Source of the DNA: Helicobacteraceae bacterium
GTDB taxonomy: Bacteria; Campylobacterota; Campylobacteria; Campylobacterales; Sulfurimonadaceae
Direction: 5' to 3'
DNA length: 6,319 bases
NCBI GenBank assembly: GCA_027056525.1
Contig: JALUKO010000396.1
Location: 1 to 6,319, forward strand
A program made the translations under genes and the position numbers. Below are positions 1 to 5,147 of the stretch, in pieces. How positions within the stretch are numbered: position 1 is the stretch's first letter; the number at the start of each line of letters is the position of its first letter. The notes beneath the pieces are model-generated. The model made no database searches. It saw only the letters and a program-made list of their open reading frames with translations, and was not told the origin of the DNA.

Positions 1-422
1 TGAGTCAGTTAAATGCTGCATATATCAGAGCACAGATACAAGAGCAAGATAAAAATATAGCAAGACAAAGAGAGATCGCAAAAATGTACAGTGAAGCTCT
101 TGATGGGGTAGAACATGTCACAATTCCGGATATGAGTAATAATGAGCATCCTTTTTCTCTTTATATCATCAAAATAGATAAAAATCGTGATTCATTTGCA
201 GTTGACTTAAGAGATGCCGGCGTGGAAACGGGGCTTCACTATATCCCTTTGCACCTTTTAACATACTATAAATCAAAGTATGCCTTACGGGTTAATGACT
301 TTCCTGTAGCACTTAGAAGTTTTCAGCAGGTTTTATCACTTCCCATCTATGCCAGTATGGAAGATAAAGAGGTGAAGTTTGTAATAGATACCATTAAGAA
401 AATTGCTAAAACAAAAGTTTGA
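1..422 (+). CDS. DegT/DnrJ/EryC1/StrS-family PLP aminotransferase, C-terminal part (5' truncated by window edge)
   Basis: The reading frame is open from position 3 to a TGA at 420-422 and gives 139 residues, about the last third of a family that is usually 370-390 residues long. The first bases (TG, then SQLNAA) fit the conserved family segment around RMSxLNAA. It is followed by the usual charged helix (REIAKMYSEAL), the GLHYIPLHLLTYYK stretch and the closing LSLPIYxxMxDxEV helix. Family members transfer an amino group, usually from glutamate, to a keto-sugar nucleotide using pyridoxal phosphate. The Schiff-base lysine and cofactor-binding part lie upstream of the window. The gene overlaps lpxK by 4 nt, which fits a role in surface polysaccharide or lipopolysaccharide sugar synthesis. 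The exact sugar cannot be told from this fragment. The tail does not closely match the PseC tail as I remember it. The family call is firm and the substrate unknown. Confidence 0.9.
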   Translation, partial: SQLNAAYIRAQIQEQDKNIARQREIAKMYSEALDGVEHVTIPDMSNNEHPFSLYIIKIDKNRDSFAVDLRDAGVETGLHYIPLHLLTYYKSKYALRVNDFPVALRSFQQVLSLPIYASMEDKEVKFVIDTIKKIAKTKV

Positions 423-1342
423 AAAAATTCTTCGTATTTTGGGTTGAAGAGTATTTCTACAACCCAAACCTGATCCACAAAATCATCTCTGTTTTACTCT
501 TACCGTTGAGTTTGCTTTATTGTTTTGGAATGTATATACGTTTTAAAACCAAACAAGCCCAAGACCTTGGTGTTGCTGTTGTGAGCATTGGGAACTTGAG
601 TGTTGGTGGAAGCGGGAAAACTCCTCTTGTAAGTGCCCTTGCTAGCAAGTATGAAAATGTTGCCATCGTTTTACGTGGGTATGGAAGAAAAAGTGCAGGG
701 CTCTATGTTGTCAGCGATGGAGAAAATATTTTATGTGATGTTAACACAAGCGGTGATGAAGCGATGATCTATGCACATAAAGTACCTCAGGCGATTGTCA
801 TAGTTAGCGAAGATAGAAAAGAGGGGATCAAAAAAGCAAAAGAGCTGGATGCACAACTTGTTTTTTTAGATGATGCTTACTCAAAGCATGATATAAAAAA
901 ACTGGACTTTATCATAGAAGTGAAAAGTGAGAACGGGAGCTGTTTGCCATCAGGACCATTTAGAGAGAGAAAATGGGGTCAAAAGAGGGTCTATGTGCTT
1001 AGAGAGGGGAAAGATTTTGAAAGAATAGTGGAACTTAAAAATAAAAGTGATAAAATGTCATTAGTGACTGCCATAGCAAGACCAAATCGCCTCGATCCTT
1101 TTTTACCGGAAGTGGTAAGTAAAAACTATTTTGAAGATCATTATTTCTTTAAAAAAGAGGAGTTAGAGGAGATTTTGCAAAGAGATGGTGCTGATTCTCT
1201 TTTACTTACATATAAGGATTTTGTAAAGGTTGAATCATTTAAACTTCCGATTTCTCTTTTAGATCTAGAAGTGAAGGTGGATGAAGATATTTTTAAAATT
1301 ATAAATAATTATAAGGAAAACTACGGTGCAAAAAAAAATTGA
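419..1342 (+). CDS. lpxK: Tetraacyldisaccharide 4'-kinase LpxK
   Basis: LpxK phosphorylates the 4' position of the tetraacylated disaccharide-1-phosphate using ATP, making lipid IVA at the inner face of the cytoplasmic membrane. The 307-residue product has one N-terminal hydrophobic segment (about residues 19-40) that anchors it, then IGNLSVGGSGKT with a P-loop at 63-68. Further matches are RGYGRK (86-91), SGDE (111-114), a DD pair at 151-152 with H157, LPSGPFRE (176-183) and the DH pair 240-241. The start is a TTG at 419. An in-frame TAA at 407-409 and the lack of any early Met leave no other sensible choice. No clear Shine-Dalgarno sequence precedes it, and TTGA overlaps the upstream stop, so coupling is likely. 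Two motif positions differ from the Escherichia coli form: DDA instead of DDG, and TYKD (254-257) instead of TEKD. These resemble Campylobacter-type LpxK as I remember it. The 3' end overlaps argB by 17 nt. Confidence 0.93.
   Translation: MKKFFVFWVEEYFYNPNLIHKIISVLLLPLSLLYCFGMYIRFKTKQAQDLGVAVVSIGNLSVGGSGKTPLVSALASKYENVAIVLRGYGRKSAGLYVVSDGENILCDVNTSGDEAMIYAHKVPQAIVIVSEDRKEGIKKAKELDAQLVFLDDAYSKHDIKKLDFIIEVKSENGSCLPSGPFRERKWGQKRVYVLREGKDFERIVELKNKSDKMSLVTAIARPNRLDPFLPEVVSKNYFEDHYFFKKEELEEILQRDGADSLLLTYKDFVKVESFKLPISLLDLEVKVDEDIFKIINNYKENYGAKKN
1313..1317 (+). promoter_or_regulatory. Ribosome binding site of argB
   Basis: AAGGA lies eight bases before the GTG at 1326, inside the last codons of lpxK. 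It is the best Shine-Dalgarno match in this area. It supports the GTG start, which keeps the full N-terminal helix of ArgB. Confidence 0.65.
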
Positions 1343-2177
1343 AACTGTTAAAACCCTACTTGATGCTTTACCGTTTATAAAAGAATTCAATAAAGAGATC
1401 GTTGTTATAAAATATGGTGGATCTGCACAAACATCACCTCAGTTAAAAGAGAAGTTTGCAGAAGATATCTTGCTGATGTATCTTGTGGGTATTAAGCCTG
1501 TTATTGTTCACGGTGGTGGAAAAAAGATTACCGATATGCTCGATGCACTGAAAATAGATACAAAATTTATTGACGGTCAAAGGGTAACAACAAAAGAGGT
1601 GATGCGAATAGCAGAGATGATTCTCAGTGGAGAGATAAACAAAGAGATCGTTTCTATTTTAAACTCTCACGGTGCCAAGGCGATAGGTGTAAGTGGGAAA
1701 GATGCTCATTTTATTACCGCTAAAGCAAAAGATTTTGCCAAGTGGGGTCTTACCGGCAATATTACCAATGTTAAACCTGATGTTATCTCAAACCTTATTC
1801 ATGAAAAATTTGTTCCTGTAATTGCCCCTATTGCGGCAGGTGAAGAGATGGGACACCCCGGGTTTAATATAAACGCAGACCTTTGTGCTTCATACGTTGC
1901 AAAAGCCATTGGTGCCAATAAGATCATCTTTCTAACAGATACAGCAGGCGTTCTTAACAAAGAGAAAGAACTTTTAATGACCCTAACTAAAGATGAGGTG
2001 GTGGCACTCAAAGAGGATGGCACGATCCATGGCGGGATGGTTCCAAAAGTAGATGCCTGCCTTGAAGCGATAGAAGGCGGTGTGAACAAAGCACATATTA
2101 TTGATGGAAGACTTGAACATTCTATGCTTTTAGAACTTTTTACATCTGAGGGTGTCGGAACACAAATTGTAAAATAA
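1326..2177 (+). CDS. argB: Acetylglutamate kinase ArgB (N-acetyl-L-glutamate 5-phosphotransferase)
   Basis: ArgB catalyses the second step of arginine synthesis in the cytoplasm, phosphorylating N-acetylglutamate with ATP. The 283-residue protein shows the amino-acid kinase fold motifs in order: KYGG (29-32), VHGGG (61-65), DGQRVT (83-88) with the substrate arginine R86, GVSGKD (121-126), NINAD (181-185), LTDTAGVL (203-210) and HGGMVPK (235-241) with the ATP lysine K241. It begins at GTG 1326. It is longer than the roughly 258-residue E. coli enzyme because of an N-terminal helix (about residues 1-20). Together with the C-terminal pattern HSMLLELFTSEGVGT, this is the signature of hexameric, arginine-inhibited enzymes such as those of Pseudomonas aeruginosa and Thermotoga maritima. 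Feedback inhibition by arginine is therefore inferred. No other arginine gene is present in the window, and the gene appears to ride with lpxK. Confidence 0.97.
   Translation: MQKKIETVKTLLDALPFIKEFNKEIVVIKYGGSAQTSPQLKEKFAEDILLMYLVGIKPVIVHGGGKKITDMLDALKIDTKFIDGQRVTTKEVMRIAEMILSGEINKEIVSILNSHGAKAIGVSGKDAHFITAKAKDFAKWGLTGNITNVKPDVISNLIHEKFVPVIAPIAAGEEMGHPGFNINADLCASYVAKAIGANKIIFLTDTAGVLNKEKELLMTLTKDEVVALKEDGTIHGGMVPKVDACLEAIEGGVNKAHIIDGRLEHSMLLELFTSEGVGTQIVK
1330..1338 (+). repeat. Run of nine A in the lpxK/argB overlap
   Basis: Nine consecutive A bases form the end of lpxK (codons for A-K-K-N before TGA) and also codons 2-5 of argB (Q-K-K-I). Such tracts are prone to polymerase slippage. Losing one A would join the lpxK frame to the argB frame, and gaining one A would stop argB immediately. 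Confidence 0.9.
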
Positions 2178-2197
2178 TATAATAATAAAATATTATA
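2178..2197 (+). other. AT-only inverted repeat after argB
   Basis: TATAATA at 2178-2184 and TATTATA at 2191-2197 are perfect 7-bp complements around a 6-nt loop, directly after the argB stop. With no G-C pair the hairpin would be weak, and no T-run follows. It could mark the end of the lpxK-argB unit but is poor evidence of an intrinsic terminator. It may simply reflect the AT-rich base composition. Confidence 0.2.
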
Positions 2198-2218
2198 GGC
2201 TAATACTAAGAAATTGCT

Positions 2219-2227
2219 TGATATAAT
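2219..2227 (+). promoter_or_regulatory. Extended -10 sigma-70 promoter of the DUF2018-proS unit
   Basis: TGATATAAT gives a perfect -10 box (TATAAT, 2222-2227) with the extended TGn element in front. No convincing TTGACA lies 16-18 bp upstream. That is usual for housekeeping promoters of Campylobacter and Helicobacter, which rely on the -10 and AT-rich upstream DNA. A start near 2234 would leave a leader of about 20 nt before the ATG at 2255. It sits in the only real gap of the window (2178-2254), so it probably drives the five downstream genes. Confidence 0.65.
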
Positions 2228-2244
2228 CGCGAAAATTAAAAATT

Positions 2245-2250
2245 AGGAAA
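2245..2250 (+). promoter_or_regulatory. Ribosome binding site of the DUF2018 gene
   Basis: AGGAAA precedes the ATG at 2255 with six bases after AGGA. It is well placed and supports that start. Confidence 0.65.
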
Positions 2251-2254
2251 TAAA

Positions 2255-2536
2255 ATGTACGGAATGTTTGAAGACGAAGATGATGTATTTATGGGCTCAC
2301 CGAAAAGTAAATTGATGGATATTATCTTCAATGCCAACAACGATGTTGTAAGGTATGATCTTGAAAAATTTATACAAAGGCGTGCTGCTATGGAGCTGCT
2401 TCTTGAAAAAGAACTAGGTGCAGAATATGATAGAGTAATTGAAAATATGCTTGTTTCAGAGATGGATGCAGTTGAAAATAAATCTAAAAGTTTATGTATT
2501 GAACTGATGGGTGATATAGTTTCAAAAAGTGAATAA
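2255..2536 (+). CDS. DUF2018 (HP0242-like) small protein of unknown function
   Basis: This 93-residue acidic, helix-rich protein matches by eye the H. pylori protein HP0242, the prototype of DUF2018. Shared features are an acidic N-terminus, a GxPxxKxxDIIF segment (here 14-25), a central helix rich in Glu, Leu and Lys (about 34-62) and a C-terminal helix ending in a short charged tail. The crystal structure of HP0242 is an intertwined, knotted helical homodimer, and its function is unknown. There is no signal peptide, membrane segment or metal motif, so it should be cytoplasmic. The ATG at 2255 has a good ribosome binding site and is the first gene after the promoter. Its position upstream of the polyprenyl synthase, hemA and proS matches H. 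pylori, which argues for a real but unassigned role. The family call is by memory of the sequence. Confidence 0.85.
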   Translation: MYGMFEDEDDVFMGSPKSKLMDIIFNANNDVVRYDLEKFIQRRAAMELLLEKELGAEYDRVIENMLVSEMDAVENKSKSLCIELMGDIVSKSE

Positions 2537-2541
2537 ATACA

Positions 2542-2955
2542 TTGAGAGTTATATTTCAGGTTTTTATCTTTGTAACACTATGTTTTAGTGTTACATATGC
2601 AAACGATTTTAGAGATGTAAAAACTATTTCTCTAAAAAAGGATGAGCAAAAGAAAATTCTTGTAAAATATGACTCCGTTGAAAAACTCTTTAAATTTAGG
2701 TGGACACTTTATAAAAATGGTGCTCTTGTGGTTTTGAGATCTTATGATAAAATTGTTGCACAAAACATACTTTATCTAAGAGATAAGAACCAAAGTTTTC
2801 GTTTTGAGTTGCAACCAAAAGGTTTGAGCTATAACGTACCCTATATGTTAGTTAAATTTAAAGAGTTTCATTATGAAACGAATGAAGCAGTTTTTGAGCT
2901 GTTTTTGTCTGATAGTGAGATGCAAATCAGACTAAAATATTTGAAAAATGGTTAA
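2542..2955 (+). CDS. Predicted periplasmic protein of unknown function (signal peptide)
   Basis: I do not recognise a characterised family. The 137-residue product begins with a typical Sec signal peptide: a positive residue at 2, a hydrophobic core (about 4-17) and a likely signal peptidase I site after Ala20 (TYA before NDF). There is no lipobox cysteine at that place. The mature part of about 117 residues is basic, has alternating hydrophobic residues and many aromatic residues (for example KFRWTLY, SFRFEL, VFELFL), and looks mainly beta-stranded. It lacks cysteine and obvious catalytic motifs. The start is a TTG at 2542. An in-frame TGA at 2530-2532 and the need to keep the signal peptide exclude other starts, although no strong Shine-Dalgarno sequence is visible. 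It begins 5 nt after the DUF2018 stop, so coupling is likely. By position it corresponds to HP0241 in H. pylori and Cj0540 in C. jejuni (positional inference from memory). Confidence 0.8.
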   Translation: MRVIFQVFIFVTLCFSVTYANDFRDVKTISLKKDEQKKILVKYDSVEKLFKFRWTLYKNGALVVLRSYDKIVAQNILYLRDKNQSFRFELQPKGLSYNVPYMLVKFKEFHYETNEAVFELFLSDSEMQIRLKYLKNG

Positions 2956-2961
2956 AGAGGG

Positions 2962-3852
2962 ATGATGCAAAGAGTTGAGAGTGAAATAGCAAGATTGATA
3001 CAAGAGATTGACTATGATGAAGTAACACACCTGTTTACAATGCTTTCAGGCGGCAAAAGGCTGAGGGCAAAGCTTATTTTAAAAATAGCTCCAGATGATG
3101 AAAAAGCACCTCTATTGGCAGCTATTGTAGAGCTGATCCATGCCGCGAGTCTGCTACATGATGATGTGATCGATGAAGCACTACTCAGACGCGGTGTTGC
3201 TTCTGTGAATGCGACTGAAGGGAGTAAAGTGGCTGTAATGCTTGGAGATATTTTATATTCAAAGGCTTTTACAGAGTTGGTCGGCTTTAACAAAGAGATA
3301 GCACAAACAATAGCGGCATCTGTCACAGCACTCTCTAAGGGTGAGATGCAAGATGTGAAAATGGCAGAAAAATTCAACAGTGATGAAAAAGTATACTTGG
3401 ATATGTTGTATTTAAAAACAGCTACTCTCATAGAAGCAGCAGCAAAAGCAAGCGCACTCTTGGCTTCTAAGGATGCACAGAAGTATGCGATATATGGTCG
3501 TAATCTTGGTCTTTCTTTTCAAATAATAGACGATATTCTGGATATCACCTCAGATGAAGCTACTCTTGGCAAGCCTGCGATGAATGACTTTGTAGAGGGA
3601 AAATGTACACTTCCCTATATCTATCTGCATGAGGCTTTAGATGCGCAAGGGCAAAAAAGGCTCGAAGCTTTACATGCCAAACCTTTAGAGGAAGAAGATT
3701 CCAAATGGATTAAAGAGAAGATGCAAGAACATAAAAGTATTGAAAGGTCTTTTGAACTCGCAAAAGAGCTTTCAAATGAGGCAATGCAAGCTGTAAAGGA
3801 TGATACAGAGCTTGTTGAAATTTTACAAATAATGATAAAGAGAAGTTACTGA
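2962..3852 (+). CDS. ispB: All-trans polyprenyl diphosphate synthase (octaprenyl-type, probable quinone side chain)
   Basis: This enzyme adds isopentenyl diphosphate units to an allylic diphosphate to build the polyprenyl chain of respiratory quinones, which in this phylum are menaquinones. The 296 residues carry GGKRLR (30-35), the first aspartate-rich motif DDVID (67-71) followed by RRG (76-78), KGEMQ (126-130), LKT (141-143), FQ (186-187), the second aspartate-rich motif DDILD (190-194) and GK (203-204). The residues four and five positions before the first motif are Ser63 and Ala62. Small residues there leave the pocket open, as in long-chain synthases, unlike the bulky aromatic residue of farnesyl synthases. 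The chain length (C30-C40) cannot be fixed by eye, so the symbol is provisional. ATG occurs at 2962 and again at 2965. The AGAGG at 2956-2960 is better spaced for the second, so the protein may be one residue shorter. It overlaps hemA by one base. Confidence 0.9.
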   Translation: MMQRVESEIARLIQEIDYDEVTHLFTMLSGGKRLRAKLILKIAPDDEKAPLLAAIVELIHAASLLHDDVIDEALLRRGVASVNATEGSKVAVMLGDILYSKAFTELVGFNKEIAQTIAASVTALSKGEMQDVKMAEKFNSDEKVYLDMLYLKTATLIEAAAKASALLASKDAQKYAIYGRNLGLSFQIIDDILDITSDEATLGKPAMNDFVEGKCTLPYIYLHEALDAQGQKRLEALHAKPLEEEDSKWIKEKMQEHKSIERSFELAKELSNEAMQAVKDDTELVEILQIMIKRSY

Positions 3853-5147
3853 TGCACTACTTAACAATAAGTTTCACACACAAAAATTCAACTTTAGAGA
3901 TAAGAGAAAAACTCTCATACCCCGATGCTGATTCACAGCGTGAGTGTTTATGCAAACTCAATGATAATGACGCTATCAATGAGACTATTTTGATCTCTAC
4001 ATGTAACAGAATGGAAGTATTTTGCAGCTGTAGTGATCTTGTAGAGGCTACAAATCATATATTTAACATGTTGACACAAAGAGCCGGCATAAGTATAGAA
4101 GAGCTTGAGGGTCGTGCTGATGTTTTTGATGATATCAGTGCAATTCACCATATTTTCAGTGTTGCAAGTTCTTTAGATTCACTTGTTATCGGTGAGACCC
4201 AAATCGCAGGTCAGCTCAAAGATGCGTTTAGATTTTCCAGTGAGCATGGTTTTTGTGGTCAAAAACTTGCACGTGCGATGCATCATGCATTTAAGTGTGC
4301 TGCAAAAGTGAGAAATACTACAGATATTTCATCGAAGCCTGTTTCGATCGCCAGTGTGGCAGTTGCACAACTAAAATCTATTGTAGATGATCTAAGCGAT
4401 AAAAAAGCTCTTGTGATCGGTATCGGTGAGATGTCTGAGATCACAGCAAAACATCTTGTATCTAACGGTGCCGATGTTTACATAATGAATAGAACAAAAG
4501 ATAAAGCTCTTAGCTTGGCACAAGAGTGTAATGCAAAAGTTTTAAACTTTGAAGAGCTTCCTAAAGCTATCAATGAGTTTGAGATTCTTTTTACGGCTAC
4601 TTCATCACCCGATCCTATCATAAATGATGATATTATCCACTCATGTGATTTTGACAGATACTGGTTTGATATGGCACTTCCAAGAGATATAAACTATCAT
4701 AAAGGGGAGAGGATCAACCTTTACCAAATCGATGATCTTAAAAGTATCGTTACAGAAAATATGGGTCTTCGTGAAGAGAGTGCAAGAGCAGCACACTCGG
4801 TTATCGGACGAGCTGTCGTAGAGTTTTTTGAGTGGTTAAATACTTTGGAAGTAGAACCAATGATCAAAGAGATATATGAAAAAGCGTACACAGCGGCACA
4901 ACAAGAGAGTTCAAGAGCAATTAAGAACAAATATATTCCAAAAGAGTACGAAGCTCAGGCAAGAAAAATGTGTGAGCAGACATTGAAAAGATTTTTACAC
5001 GATATGACTCAGAAGATGAGAAGTGTTTCAGAAGATTCAAAATCAGACATGATTACAGGTGCTTTGCAGTTTTTAGTAGAAGATAATAAGGGAGCTGCAG
5101 TACCTGAAAAATACAAATGTGATTCCATCTTAAAAGGAAGCAGATAG
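3852..5147 (+). CDS. hemA: Glutamyl-tRNA reductase HemA
   Basis: HemA reduces glutamyl-tRNA(Glu) with NADPH to glutamate-1-semialdehyde, the first committed step of tetrapyrrole (heme) synthesis by the C5 pathway. The 431-residue protein has the catalytic motif STCNRMEVF with C51, then a conserved His at 99-100 and SSLDSLVIGETQIAGQLK (107-123) in the catalytic domain. The NADPH-binding Rossmann domain begins with VIGIGEMSE (188-196) and includes MNRTKDKA (212-219). A helical dimerisation domain follows from about residue 310. Length and domain order are normal. Two CxC pairs (C32/C34 and C58/C60) flank the catalytic cysteine, which is not a general family feature I know of. The ATG overlaps the previous stop as TGATG, with AGAGAAG upstream, so it is translationally coupled to the polyprenyl synthase. 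proS follows without a gap. Confidence 0.97.
   Translation: MHYLTISFTHKNSTLEIREKLSYPDADSQRECLCKLNDNDAINETILISTCNRMEVFCSCSDLVEATNHIFNMLTQRAGISIEELEGRADVFDDISAIHHIFSVASSLDSLVIGETQIAGQLKDAFRFSSEHGFCGQKLARAMHHAFKCAAKVRNTTDISSKPVSIASVAVAQLKSIVDDLSDKKALVIGIGEMSEITAKHLVSNGADVYIMNRTKDKALSLAQECNAKVLNFEELPKAINEFEILFTATSSPDPIINDDIIHSCDFDRYWFDMALPRDINYHKGERINLYQIDDLKSIVTENMGLREESARAAHSVIGRAVVEFFEWLNTLEVEPMIKEIYEKAYTAAQQESSRAIKNKYIPKEYEAQARKMCEQTLKRFLHDMTQKMRSVSEDSKSDMITGALQFLVEDNKGAAVPEKYKCDSILKGSR
5134..5140 (+). promoter_or_regulatory. Ribosome binding site of proS
   Basis: AAGGAAG ends seven bases before the ATG at 5148, inside the last codons of hemA. It is well placed and sets the proS start directly after the hemA TAG. 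Confidence 0.65.

Noticed and set aside
1799..2089. Minus-strand open frame of 96 codons inside argB
   Set aside because: It lies wholly within a gene with full motif support. The product is low in complexity (Ser, Pro, Ala) and resembles no family, and no promoter or ribosome binding site supports it.
2178..2197. Intrinsic terminator after argB
   Set aside because: The inverted repeat is made only of A and T and has no following T-run, so it is kept only as a low-confidence repeat.
2227..2232. TCGCGA palindrome just after the -10 box as an operator
   Set aside because: Six bases alone are too short, and no second copy or known regulator site matches.
3012..3431. Minus-strand open frame of 139 codons inside the polyprenyl synthase gene
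   Set aside because: It is a shadow of the sense codons. It is rich in Ser, Ala and Ile, without a domain or start signal.
3948..4930. Two short minus-strand frames inside hemA (3948-4151 and 4721-4930)
   Set aside because: Both are antisense to well-supported hemA motifs and have no recognisable product.
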